Assembly (NCBI RefSeq): GCF_003626695.1
Contig: NZ_RBAH01000005.1
Span: 278,666 to 342,665 of the forward strand
Origin: Paenibacillus ginsengarvi
GTDB lineage: Bacteria > Bacillota > Bacilli > Paenibacillales > NBRC-103111
DNA: 64,000 bases
Direction: 5' to 3'
Under the pieces are notes generated by a model that did no database searches, had not been told where the DNA came from, and was given only the letters and a program-made list of their open reading frames with translations. Below, in pieces: positions 27,487-37,915 of this stretch (positions within the stretch are counted from its first letter, which is position 1; every line of letters starts with the position of its first letter). The translations under genes and the position numbers were made by a program.

Positions 27487-27809
27487 GTTGTAATGGTTGA
27501 AAAGCTTCGGCGTACGAAGCGGAAGGTTGCCCGCCAATGTAACTCTTTGCAGATAGCGGCCCTTGGAACCTCTTATTTTTCGTGAAAAGTGTGTATTTGG
27601 AAAAATAGAGGTCCAATGGGACTCTTATACGGGGGAAGCAGCCTCATTAAACCATTCCCGGCTCAAATAAGAGCCCGGAAAGGCTGCTATCCGTTGGGAG
27701 CCGTTGAAGGTTAGGAGTTTAAGGGGCTCAAGAGGCTCTTATTTTTAGCAAGCAGCGAGTGGCTGCCCGTATTTGGTGGCTGCAGAGCGTCGCTGCGTGG
27801 ATTGAAACA
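27487..27809. other. non-coding stretch with several stem-loop elements
   Basis: No gene is visible. The region carries the motif CTCTTAT three times on the plus strand (near 27571, 27622 and 27735) and once as its complement (27667). An imperfect inverted repeat pairs ACCTCTTATTTTT (27568-27580) with AAAAATAGAGGT (27601-27612). A nested hairpin at 27638-27687 is listed separately. Confidence 0.55.
27638..27687 (+). repeat. nested hairpin element of the intergenic region
   Basis: GCAGCCT (27638-27644) pairs with AGGCTGC (27681-27687). Inside, TTCC-c-GGCTC pairs with GAGCC-c-GGAA around an AAATAA loop. It could be a structured RNA or an interspersed repeat. Confidence 0.5.
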
Positions 27810-27838
27810 TTGAAAAGACATGAAAACATCCGTATACT
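27810..27838 (+). promoter_or_regulatory. sigma-A promoter of the DEAD-box helicase gene
   Basis: TTGAAA (27810-27815) and TATACT (27833-27838) are separated by exactly 17 bases. Transcription would begin near 27845, leaving a leader of about 134 bases. Confidence 0.65.
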
Positions 27839-27844
27839 GGAGTC

Positions 27845-27978
27845 GTCGCTTCCCGTATGGGGGATGGGGATGGAAACTCCTGCGCGACTCATCAAGAAGT
27901 AAACTTGCAGCGGTCGCTTCCCGAATGGGGAGCGTGGAACGAACTACCAAACGAACGAATCCGAAATGAGGGAATTCC
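27845..27978 (+). promoter_or_regulatory. structured 5' leader of the helicase with a duplicated 18-base motif
   Basis: The motif GTCGCTTCCCGNATGGGG occurs at 27845-27862 and 27913-27930, differing at one base. The second copy forms an 8-bp hairpin (CGCTTCCC, GAAT loop, GGGGAGCG); the first forms about 5 bp. The predicted transcription start falls at the first copy. The role may be in controlling translation or stability of the helicase mRNA. Confidence 0.5.
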
Positions 27979-29466
27979 ATGAATCATACATTTGAAACGC
28001 TCGGGATCGGACCGGGGCTGGCCGAGGTGCTCGAGAAGCACGGCATAACCGAGCCTTCGCCGGTACAAGCGGAAGCCATTCCCGCCGCGCTGGCCGGCGG
28101 CGACCTGCTGGCCCAATCGCAGACGGGCACAGGCAAAACGCTGGCGTATTTGCTGCCGATCCTGCAGCAGATCGATCCAACGCTTAAGGAGCTGCAGGCG
28201 ATCGTGCTTGTGCCGACGCGCGAGCTTGGCGTGCAAATCGCCGCGGAAATCGAGAAATACGGCGGACCGGCGGGCATTCGCGGTCAAGCGCTGATCGGCG
28301 GCGCGGCGCTTAGCCGCCAAGTCGAGCGGCTGAAGCTGCATCCGCATATGATCGCCGGAACGCCGGGACGGATCGCCGAGCTGCTGCGGATGCGCAAGGT
28401 GAAGCTGCATCGGGTGCGGACGATCGTGATCGACGAGGCGGACCAGATGTTTGCGCTTGGCGCGGCGAAGGAAGCGGAGAACATTATCGAAAGCGCGATG
28501 CGTGACCGGCAGCTGCTGTTTTTCTCGGCCACGCTGACGACCGACGTGCGGCGCCTTGCCGGCAGATGGATGCGCGAGCCGCGCGAGATCGAGATCGATC
28601 CCGGCGTCCGGACGGCGGGCGGGATCGAACATCTCGTATTCGTGTGCCAGGAACGGGACAAGCTGGATACGCTGCGCCGCCTCGTTCGGTTGTACGACCC
28701 GCGGTCGGCGCTTGTGTTCGTGAACGAACTGGATGTGATCGCGGAGGTAGCCGCCAAGCTTCAATATGCGGGATTATCGGCGGATGCGCTGTACGGCGAT
28801 GCGCCAAAGCAGGAGCGGACGACACTGCTGAATCGGTTCCGCACCGGCAAGCTGCGTACGCTTGTCGCCACGGATGTGGCCGCCAGAGGGCTCGACATCG
28901 AGGGACTGACTCACGTATTCCATCTGCAGCCTGCGCTGGACGCCGACCATTACGTGCATCGCGCCGGACGGACGGGACGTATGGGACGAAGCGGCCTATC
29001 CGTGTCAATCGCCACCGAGCAGGAGATGTTCATTATACGCAAGTTCGAGAAGCAGCTTGGTATCGTGATCCACCGCAAGGCGATGTACAAAGGCCAAGTC
29101 GTCGAGCCGCACGAAGCTCGCGGCCCAGCCGTCCGCAGTGTCGGCAAGCTTGCAGGCAGTCGTCCGGCGGCGCCTCGCAAGAGCGAAGAGGCGTCAGCCG
29201 GATTGTCATCCGCAGCGGGCAAGGCGGCCCGTGGCGAGGAGCCAAGCGACAGTTCCGCGCAAAGCCGTCAGCCGGATGTTTCATCGCTTCGCTCCAGGTC
29301 CGGAGGATTTCGGACGATGGGAGCCGCCAGCCTCCGCAACGAGAAGGAAAAGACACGCTCCGGCGGCCCGAGCCGGGAAAAGGCCGGCGAGCGGGAACGC
29401 GATCGCAAAAACAAGGGCGCTCCGCGCTGGCTGAAAGAAAAGCAGGAGCGGGATCCGAAGAGCTAA
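27979..29466 (+). CDS. DEAD-box ATP-dependent RNA helicase
   Basis: This 495-residue protein has all helicase motifs in order: Q motif region (GITEPSPVQAEAIP), motif I QTGTGKT, PTRELG, TPGR, DEAD (VIDEADQMF), SAT, LVATDVAARGLDIEG and YVHRAGRTGRMGRSG. The two RecA-like domains end near residue 370. The remaining 120 residues are a low-complexity basic tail rich in Arg, Lys, Ser and Gly, suited to RNA binding. It resembles the Bacillus CshB/YfmL group rather than CshA in size, but the exact subgroup is not certain. It probably unwinds rRNA or mRNA in ribosome assembly or cold adaptation. Confidence 0.9.
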   Translation: MNHTFETLGIGPGLAEVLEKHGITEPSPVQAEAIPAALAGGDLLAQSQTGTGKTLAYLLPILQQIDPTLKELQAIVLVPTRELGVQIAAEIEKYGGPAGIRGQALIGGAALSRQVERLKLHPHMIAGTPGRIAELLRMRKVKLHRVRTIVIDEADQMFALGAAKEAENIIESAMRDRQLLFFSATLTTDVRRLAGRWMREPREIEIDPGVRTAGGIEHLVFVCQERDKLDTLRRLVRLYDPRSALVFVNELDVIAEVAAKLQYAGLSADALYGDAPKQERTTLLNRFRTGKLRTLVATDVAARGLDIEGLTHVFHLQPALDADHYVHRAGRTGRMGRSGLSVSIATEQEMFIIRKFEKQLGIVIHRKAMYKGQVVEPHEARGPAVRSVGKLAGSRPAAPRKSEEASAGLSSAAGKAARGEEPSDSSAQSRQPDVSSLRSRSGGFRTMGAASLRNEKEKTRSGGPSREKAGERERDRKNKGAPRWLKEKQERDPKS

Positions 29467-29525
29467 AGCAGCCGCAAAGCGACGATTTTGTTTTTTGGTC
29501 ATGCGGTTTACGGGAGAGGGACAGG

Positions 29526-30080
29526 TTGATCCGAAAAATAGTAAAGATTGCGGCCGTAGTTCTGGTTGCCGTCGTGCTCGCCGCCGCAGCGCTGTTGTGG
29601 TATGCAAGACCAGTAGAGCCGCTTGACCTGAGCTACGGGAGTATTTCACTGGCCCAGAAAGGGATCGAAATGATCAAAGCGCGCAAGCCGGAGCTGCATA
29701 TCAGCGAGAAGGAGCTGAACGACCTGCTCAAGAAGCAGCTTGCCGAACGCGCTCAGCTAAGTCCGGATGTCGTCGTTGAAGGAGCGCGCTTCGAGCAGCG
29801 GGGCAACCGGATCACCGCGTACGTCAATCTGAAGGCGGCCGGTTTGATCGCGGCTGGCCTGTCTGCCGATTTTACGGTGGAATGGAAGCCGCCCAAGCTG
29901 ATCGTGAATCCGGCCGAGGCTCGCATTCGCAGCCTGAGTGTTCCGGCGTCGTGGCTGCCGATCGAGCCCCTCGAGATTAATCTGGCCGAGGCGCTGCCGT
30001 CTCTTGTCGGCATTCAGGAGATTCGCTTCGAAGAGCGGGACATTGTCGTCGCCTTCAAGCTGAACGGATTGCTTCCATGA
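29526..30080 (+). CDS. membrane-anchored protein of unknown function
   Basis: The start is TTG 29526 (MIRKIVKIAAVVLVAVVLAA) with GGGAGAGGG at 29512-29520; the same frame is open far upstream but that part only shadows the helicase gene. The 184-residue product has one N-terminal helix and an extracytoplasmic domain with HISEKELNDLLKKQLAERAQ and RFEQRGNRITAYVNLKAAGL. The overall shape recalls YpmS-type (DUF2140) proteins, but I cannot confirm this. It follows the helicase by about 60 bases without a clear terminator. Function is unknown. Confidence 0.75.
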   Translation: MIRKIVKIAAVVLVAVVLAAAALLWYARPVEPLDLSYGSISLAQKGIEMIKARKPELHISEKELNDLLKKQLAERAQLSPDVVVEGARFEQRGNRITAYVNLKAAGLIAAGLSADFTVEWKPPKLIVNPAEARIRSLSVPASWLPIEPLEINLAEALPSLVGIQEIRFEERDIVVAFKLNGLLP

Positions 30081-30259
30081 CCTGGCGGCCCTGCGAGCGG
30101 ACGACAGATCGGCTGCGACCGCGCTTTCGCAAGGGCATCCGCTTCGCCTTAGCGGCAGGCGGGCCTTTTGCACGATCGGTCTCCAGAACGATGACGGATG
30201 AAGGCACCTTCTGGTACACTGGAATCCGACTTTGCCAGAGAGATGGAGGCCGACCGTAA

Positions 30260-30772
30260 GTGAATGTCATCAGTCAATATGCAATTCCTTTTGCCATAAT
30301 CGCGCTAGTCATCTATCGCCGTACGCGAAGAAGCATCGGCTTCCAAAAGCTGTCCGTGCGCCGGATGAGAGTGCGGCTAATCTTTTTCTCCATCATCGCG
30401 CTGCTGCTGCTGGCGCTGGCCGCCACCCACCCGATCATGCTGGTCGGCTATGCGGCAGGGATATTCGGCGGACTCGTGCTGGCCCGGTACGCGGCCCGGC
30501 ACTTCGTGACCGAGACGAGGGGCGACGGGTTGTATTACCGGACCCATATCTGGATCGAATCGACCGTTCTGGCGTTGTTCCTCGGCCGGATCGCGTATCG
30601 CTTTATCGAGATGGGCCTATCGCCGGCCGCTATGTCGAACGCAGCGCCTGACCCGGCCGCGATTGCCAAGGACCCGGTCACCGGAGCCGTATTGTTCATC
30701 ATCATCGCTTATTACTTCGCTTATTATTTGTTTGTCATGCGCAGAGCGAGTCAGCTTGGCAGCCCATCCTGA
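30260..30772 (+). CDS. CcdC-like membrane protein (DUF1453)
   Basis: This 170-residue protein begins at GTG 30260 with GGAGG at 30244-30248. It has four or five hydrophobic helices, starting YAIPFAIIALVIYRRTRR, then FFSIIALLLLALAA, IFGGLVLARYAARH and AVLFIIIAYYFAYYLFVMRR. RRMRVRLIF and YYRTHIWIESTVLALFLGRI resemble CcdC/DUF1453 proteins of Bacillus. CcdC lies near cytochrome c maturation genes in B. subtilis, but its function is not established. It stands alone here, between the helicase region and the glycosylation operon. Confidence 0.7.
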   Translation: MNVISQYAIPFAIIALVIYRRTRRSIGFQKLSVRRMRVRLIFFSIIALLLLALAATHPIMLVGYAAGIFGGLVLARYAARHFVTETRGDGLYYRTHIWIESTVLALFLGRIAYRFIEMGLSPAAMSNAAPDPAAIAKDPVTGAVLFIIIAYYFAYYLFVMRRASQLGSPS

Positions 30773-30786
30773 CCGGCTGCGAACCG

Positions 30787-30822
30787 AGAGCCCGAGGCCT
30801 AGAAGCCCGGGTTCTTTTTTTT
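30787..30822 (+). terminator. terminator after the CcdC-like gene
   Basis: AGAGCCCG (30787-30794) pairs with CGGGTTCT (30808-30815) with one G-U pair, and GGC/GCC pairs inside. A run of T follows. Confidence 0.75.
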
Positions 30823-30962
30823 GTCGTGATAAGTGAATTCGGCCATTAACGGCAAAATCGGGTCATCCGGCCGGGCGATAGGAGCGGCCATCCGCTCTGC
30901 AAGCGGCATATAGATACAAGTGGGGGAACGAACGATATCTCCAGAAAGGAGCTGGCTTTCGG

Positions 30963-31667
30963 ATGGGTCACCGAAACGGCAAGCTGACGCTTTCGATGAT
31001 TGTTAAAAATGAAAGCGGGCGCTACTTGCAGCGCGCTCTCGAAACGCATAAGCCGTGGATCGACGAGGCGGTCATCATCGACGACGGCAGCACGGACGAT
31101 ACGGCGGCGATATGCGAAGCGGCCCTGGATGGCATTCCGCTGACGATTATTCGCAATTCCGAATCCCGCTTCGCTAACGAAGTCGTCTTGCGCAAGCAGC
31201 AATGGGAGGTCACTGTCGCTACCGGACCGGACTGGATCATCAATCTGGACGGCGACGAAATTTTCGAAGCCGGATTTGCCGCTCAGGTGGATGATATTGT
31301 GAGCGGGAAAGAGGACGCGGTCTATTTCCGCCTGTACGATATGTGGAGCGAAACCCATTATCGCGACGATTTTTACTGGCGGGCGCATCATATGTTCCGG
31401 CCGTTCATGATCCGGTATAAGCCGGATATCCGCTACGAATGGCTGGAGACGCCGCAGCATTGCGGCCGGTTCCCGGTAACGATCGGCCATTTCCCTTACC
31501 TCTGCCATCCGGCGCGGCTGAAGCATTACGGCTGGGCGCGTCCGGAGGATCGGAAGGCGAAGTACGAACGGTATATGCAGCTCGATCCCGGGTCCCGGTA
31601 CGGCTGGAAGGAGCAGTATGACTCGATCATGGATGAGCGGCCGCATCTTGTTCCATGGGAGGAATAG
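30963..31667 (+). CDS. GT2-family glycosyltransferase (first gene of glycosylation operon)
   Basis: The 234-residue GT-A protein starts at ATG 30963 after AGAAAGGAG. LTLSMIVKNESGRYLQRALE and AVIIDDGSTDDTAAIC are the nucleotide-sugar-binding start, and NLDGDEIFE holds a D-x-D metal site. HHMFRPFMIRYKPDIRYEW and the C-terminal HYGWARPEDRKAKYERYMQL resemble SPT/YcbB-like bacterial protein or surface glycosyltransferases. It is the first of four closely spaced genes leading to a collagen-like protein, so glycosylation of that protein is a reasonable inference. Confidence 0.85.
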   Translation: MGHRNGKLTLSMIVKNESGRYLQRALETHKPWIDEAVIIDDGSTDDTAAICEAALDGIPLTIIRNSESRFANEVVLRKQQWEVTVATGPDWIINLDGDEIFEAGFAAQVDDIVSGKEDAVYFRLYDMWSETHYRDDFYWRAHHMFRPFMIRYKPDIRYEWLETPQHCGRFPVTIGHFPYLCHPARLKHYGWARPEDRKAKYERYMQLDPGSRYGWKEQYDSIMDERPHLVPWEE

Positions 31668-31671
31668 AACG

Positions 31672-32373
31672 ATGCTAGTTCGAGATATCGAAAAAGGGCT
31701 GGGCGGTGCGGACCAGATTTCGTGGAATTACGGACCGCCGCTGGATAACGGCGCTCTCGTCCATCTGTGCCGGCATATTGAGCCCGGTGACGCCCCGCTT
31801 TCCGTGCTGGAGCTCGGCGGCGGCCGCTCGACTTTCATGTGGCAGGCGATGCAGGAGCTCGGTCTGTTATCCGTAAACGTCCGGGTGCTGCTGCATGATC
31901 CCGCTGCCGCTGACGATCTGGCGAATCGAACGGGGGAAAGCGGAGTCGTGCACGTGCACCAGGCCGGTCTCAAGCAGATTACGGACGACGAATGGGAAAG
32001 TGTCTTCGCCGGCGGCGTCTCGGCGCCGGACATTTGGCCGGAGCTCGGCACCTCTGTTCCGCGGGAGCAGTATTACCATTACACGATCCGCAATACGTTC
32101 TACGACCAGGTAGACCTTCCGCTCGCCAGACACAGTGTGGATGTTCTGATTGCGGACGGTCCGCACGGAAACGGAAGATCGCTCGCTTACCCGTTGTTTG
32201 GCGCTTTGCTGAAGCCGGATGCGCTCGTGCTCGTTGACGATTTCGACCATTATCCGTTTCTGGCCGATCTGGGCCGCCTGTTTCGTTATCGCGAGTTGTA
32301 CCGGGACATTGCAGGCGACAAGCGCTGGGCGCTCGTGAAGCTCCAAGGAATGGTACAGGGGAGGGAGCCCTAA
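31672..32373 (+). CDS. class I SAM-dependent methyltransferase-like protein
   Basis: ATG 31672 is chosen because GGGAGG lies at 31657-31662; the longer frame overlaps the previous gene. The 233-residue product has LSVLELGGGRSTFMWQAM, a good SAM-binding glycine loop. Later come VLIADGPHGNGRSLAY and LVLVDDFDHYPFL, the D-G-P-H and V-D-D blocks also seen in the protein at 6768. It may methylate a sugar or a glycosylated side chain. It sits between glycosyltransferases and is probably co-transcribed with them. Confidence 0.7.
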   Translation: MLVRDIEKGLGGADQISWNYGPPLDNGALVHLCRHIEPGDAPLSVLELGGGRSTFMWQAMQELGLLSVNVRVLLHDPAAADDLANRTGESGVVHVHQAGLKQITDDEWESVFAGGVSAPDIWPELGTSVPREQYYHYTIRNTFYDQVDLPLARHSVDVLIADGPHGNGRSLAYPLFGALLKPDALVLVDDFDHYPFLADLGRLFRYRELYRDIAGDKRWALVKLQGMVQGREP

Positions 32374-32374
32374 G

Positions 32375-33478
32375 TTGATTACGATCAGCTTGTGCATGAT
32401 TGTGAAAAATGAAGCGGAGGTGCTCGCCCGCTGCCTCGATTCGGTTCGCGGAATCGCCGACGAAATCGTCATCGTCGATACGGGCTCGACGGACGAGACG
32501 AAGAATATTGCCGCCGCTTACACCGACCGTATCTACGATTTCGAATGGATCGACGATTTTGCCGCAGCCCGCAATTTCGCCTTTTCCAAAGCGAACGAGT
32601 TGTTTATTATGTGGCTTGATGCGGACGATGTGCTCGAGGAGACCGACCGGGAGAAGCTGAAACGGCTGAAGGAGACGCTTGACCCGGACACCGACAGCGT
32701 TATGATGCATTACCATCTCGGCTTTAACGCTAAGGGCGAGGTGACAAGCAGCCTGCGGCGCAACAGGCTGGTGAGGCGCGAACGCGGTTTTCGCTGGGTG
32801 GGACCGGTCCATGAACTGCTCGAGGTCAGCGGCAAAACGGTATACAGCGACATTGCCGTAACGCATAAAAAGGAAAGAAAACATACCGACCGGAACTTGC
32901 GCATTTACCGCAAACGGGCGGAGCGCGGCGAATCGTTTAATCCGCGGGATCTGTACTATTTCGCGAATGAATGGAAGGACAACGGCTATTATGCGGAGGC
33001 GGTGGACTATTACGAGCGCTTCCTGGCCACGAAGTTGGGCTGGAGCGAGGATAACTACGCCGCCTGCCTTAAGCTGGCCGATTGCTATGTCCGTCTGAAC
33101 GATCGCCGCATGCAGGGGAGGTCGCTGCTCCGGTCATTCGGCTATGGCAGGATGCGTGCGGAATCGTGCTGCCGAATGGGCGCCTACTTCATGGAGAAGG
33201 GCCGGCTGGAGCAGGCGGTTTTCTGGTATAAGGCGGCTACCCGGCTCGGCAGCCCGGACGGCATTACAAGCGCTGTCGAGCACGAGGCGTGGACGTGGCT
33301 ACCGCATCTTCAGCTCTGCGTATGCTACGACCGGCTCGGACAACTGTCTGCAGCACAGGAGCATAACGAGATTGCCTCCTCGTACGTGCCGGATCATCCG
33401 AGCGTTCTGCGCAACCGCGCTTATTTCGACGGACTGGCGAAACGGGATATTGTCATGGGCAAGGGGGAATCGACGTGA
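32375..33478 (+). CDS. GT2 glycosyltransferase with C-terminal TPR-like repeats
   Basis: The start is TTG 32375, one base after the preceding stop, with GGGAGGG about nine bases upstream. Residues 1-200 are GT2: MITISLCMIVKNEAEVLARC, DEIVIVDTGSTDETKNIAA, IDDFAAARNFAFSKA and MWLDADDVLEE with the metal-binding acidic triad. The rest is helical repeats with YYAEAVDYYERFLATKLGW and AVFWYKAATRLGS. The architecture resembles SunS-like protein glycosyltransferases, which modify peptides directly. This supports protein, rather than polysaccharide, as the acceptor. Confidence 0.85.
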   Translation: MITISLCMIVKNEAEVLARCLDSVRGIADEIVIVDTGSTDETKNIAAAYTDRIYDFEWIDDFAAARNFAFSKANELFIMWLDADDVLEETDREKLKRLKETLDPDTDSVMMHYHLGFNAKGEVTSSLRRNRLVRRERGFRWVGPVHELLEVSGKTVYSDIAVTHKKERKHTDRNLRIYRKRAERGESFNPRDLYYFANEWKDNGYYAEAVDYYERFLATKLGWSEDNYAACLKLADCYVRLNDRRMQGRSLLRSFGYGRMRAESCCRMGAYFMEKGRLEQAVFWYKAATRLGSPDGITSAVEHEAWTWLPHLQLCVCYDRLGQLSAAQEHNEIASSYVPDHPSVLRNRAYFDGLAKRDIVMGKGEST

Positions 33479-35385
33479 GAAAAAAACGAGTGCTTGTGGC
33501 GAGTCCCATACACCAGCGCCCGAACATTCTGAGGCCGTTTCTCGAATCGCTTGCGGAGCTGGAGCAGAATACTGCGAAAGTGGGCTATTTGTTTATGGAC
33601 GACAACGACGACTCGGCTGCCAGCGAGCTGCTGCGTCAGTTTCAAGCGAGACATCCCGCAGCGGTTGTAGCGAAGACGGATCGCGCAACGTCGGCAGCCT
33701 ATACGAAGGATGAGTATACGCATCATTGGAAGGAAGAGCTGGTCTGGAAAGTGGCCGGCATGAAAGACGAGATGCTGCGGTACGCGCTAAAGAACGGTTA
33801 TGATTACGTGTTCTTGATCGATTCTGATCTGGTTGTTCATTCCCGCACGCTAGAGCAATTGATTGAAGCGGACAAAGATATCGTTTCGTCGATTTTTTGG
33901 ACGAAATGGCAGCCGAATACGATGGAAATGCCGCAAGTATGGATGCAGGACGAGTATTCGATGGTAACGAAGCGCCGGAATGAAAGCTTGTCCGAGGAGG
34001 AGAAGTCGGCGCGTTTGACGGCGTTTTTCAATCGGCTGCGCGTGCCGGGCGTTTACGAGGTCGGAGGTCTTGGCGCCTGCACCCTTATTAGCCGCAAGGC
34101 GATCCGGGCCGGAGTCCGTTTTGCCGAAATCGACAACTTGTCGTTCTGGGGAGAGGACCGGCATTTTTGCATACGGGCCCGGGCGCTTGGGTTCGGTTTG
34201 TATGTGGATACGCATTATCCGGCTTATCATATATACCGGGAGTCGGATCTTGCCGGCGTAGCTGCGTACAGGCGCATCTCCGGAGCGAAGGATCGGGAGC
34301 CGACGGGTATTACGATCAGCGTATGTTTGATCGTGAGGAACGAGGAAGAAGCGCTGCCGGGATGCTTGAGCGCCGTGCGAGACATTGCCGATGAGATCGT
34401 CATCGTGGACACGGGTTCGACGGACCGCACAAAAGAGATCGCCTATGCGTACACGGATCGTGTATTCGATTTCGAATGGATCGACGACTTCGCAGCAGCC
34501 CGGAACTACGCTTTCTCCAAAGCGACGAAACAGTATGTGCTGTGGCTGGACGCCGACGATACGATCAAAGAGCGGGATATCCTGCTTCTTGCGGAACTGA
34601 AGATTACGCTGGACCCGGCCGTCGACAGCGTATCGATGCATTACCATCTGGCGTTCGATCAGGATGGCAACGTAACCCAAAGCTTGCGGCGCAACAGGCT
34701 TGTGAAGCGCGAGAGGCGGTTCAGATGGATCGGTGCCGTACACGAGTATTTGGAGGTCAGCGGCAACCTGTTCCACAGCGACATCGCCATTACGCATAAC
34801 AAAAATAAAACATACACGGACCGCAACCTGCAAATATACCGCAAGCGGAAGCAAAAAGGAGAAGCATTCTCCGCTCGGGATATGTACTATTACGCCAACG
34901 AGCTGCGCGACCACGCCTATTATGAAGAAGCCGCCGAGCAGTACGAGACGTTCCTCGCCTCTTCCCTCGGCTGGGTTGAAGATCATATTGCAGCTTCGCT
35001 CAAGCTCGCCGACTGCTACGGTCATCTGTACGAGCGGGAAAAACAGCTTGCTGCGCTGCTCGGCTCGTTCGAATACGATCTGCCCCGGGCCGAATGCTGC
35101 TGTCGGTTAGGTGCGCTGTTTTTGGAACGGGGAGAGCTGGAGCAGGCGGTGTATTGGTATGAACTGGCTACCATGCTGGAGCTTCGGGACGGTATGATGG
35201 GCTCTGTGGATCATGTGGCATGGACTTGGCTGCCGCATTTGCAGCTTTGCGTCTGTTTTGACCGTTTGGGTCGGCGCGAGAAGGCGAAGCATCATAACGA
35301 CATTGCGTTGTCGATGAACCCTACACACCCCAGCATACTGCACAATCGAAGTTATTTTGAGCGGCTGATGAGCTCCGGCAAGTGA
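33475..35385 (+). CDS. dual glycosyltransferase: N-terminal GT-A plus GT2-TPR
   Basis: The 636-residue protein starts at GTG 33475, overlapping the previous stop. Residues 1-270 form a GT-A-like domain: KRVLVASPIHQRPNILRPFL, YLFMDDNDD, DYVFLIDSDLVVHSRTLEQL and VGGLGACTLISRKAIRAG. From residue 279 a second GT2 plus TPR unit closely matches the entire preceding protein: ITISVCLIVRNEEEALPGCL, WIDDFAAARNYAFSKA and LWLDADDTIKERD. The gene therefore looks like a fusion of a third transferase to a duplicate of its neighbour. Such a two-headed enzyme could add two sugars successively to one acceptor. Confidence 0.85.
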   Translation: MRKKRVLVASPIHQRPNILRPFLESLAELEQNTAKVGYLFMDDNDDSAASELLRQFQARHPAAVVAKTDRATSAAYTKDEYTHHWKEELVWKVAGMKDEMLRYALKNGYDYVFLIDSDLVVHSRTLEQLIEADKDIVSSIFWTKWQPNTMEMPQVWMQDEYSMVTKRRNESLSEEEKSARLTAFFNRLRVPGVYEVGGLGACTLISRKAIRAGVRFAEIDNLSFWGEDRHFCIRARALGFGLYVDTHYPAYHIYRESDLAGVAAYRRISGAKDREPTGITISVCLIVRNEEEALPGCLSAVRDIADEIVIVDTGSTDRTKEIAYAYTDRVFDFEWIDDFAAARNYAFSKATKQYVLWLDADDTIKERDILLLAELKITLDPAVDSVSMHYHLAFDQDGNVTQSLRRNRLVKRERRFRWIGAVHEYLEVSGNLFHSDIAITHNKNKTYTDRNLQIYRKRKQKGEAFSARDMYYYANELRDHAYYEEAAEQYETFLASSLGWVEDHIAASLKLADCYGHLYEREKQLAALLGSFEYDLPRAECCCRLGALFLERGELEQAVYWYELATMLELRDGMMGSVDHVAWTWLPHLQLCVCFDRLGRREKAKHHNDIALSMNPTHPSILHNRSYFERLMSSGK

Positions 35386-35412
35386 CAAAGCGTGGAAAGA
35401 CCGGTTAACGGC

Positions 35413-35431
35413 CGCCGTTTGCCGGCGTTTT
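35413..35431 (+). terminator. weak possible terminator after the glycosyltransferase operon
   Basis: CGCCG (35413-35417) pairs with CGGCG (35423-35427), then TTTT. The stem is only 5 bp, so read-through to the collagen gene is possible. Confidence 0.3.
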
Positions 35432-35635
35432 CGCGCGATTTGCAAGCTACTCTAGCAAATGACGTACTCTATCTGAATGCGCGATTCTGTCGTGGGCTTC
35501 CACATATTTTGCAACCGTTTGATAGTAGCCCGATCTCCGGCGAACTTTCTGCATATGATGGTACATGCTTTCGTTCCAATTCTATGAAAACGGAGTGAAA
35601 GTAACATCTTATAGATTGAAGGTGAGACAGGAACC

Positions 35636-37843
<2,208 letters not shown>

Positions 37844-37858
37844 TAATTTCCGACTCAT

Positions 37859-37897
37859 GCAGTCCAGACGGCAACAGCCGCTGGACTGCTTTTTTTG
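37859..37897 (+). terminator. terminator of the collagen-like protein gene
   Basis: GCAGTCCA (37859-37866) pairs with TGGACTGC (37882-37889), with GGC/GCC inside, then a run of T. Confidence 0.88.
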
Positions 37898-37915
37898 CCA
37901 GTAGCAGAAACAACA

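Noticed and set aside
28566..29525. Upstream part of the open frame that ends at 30080
   Set aside because: It is an Arg-rich shadow of the helicase gene; the real gene begins at TTG 29526 with its own ribosome binding site.
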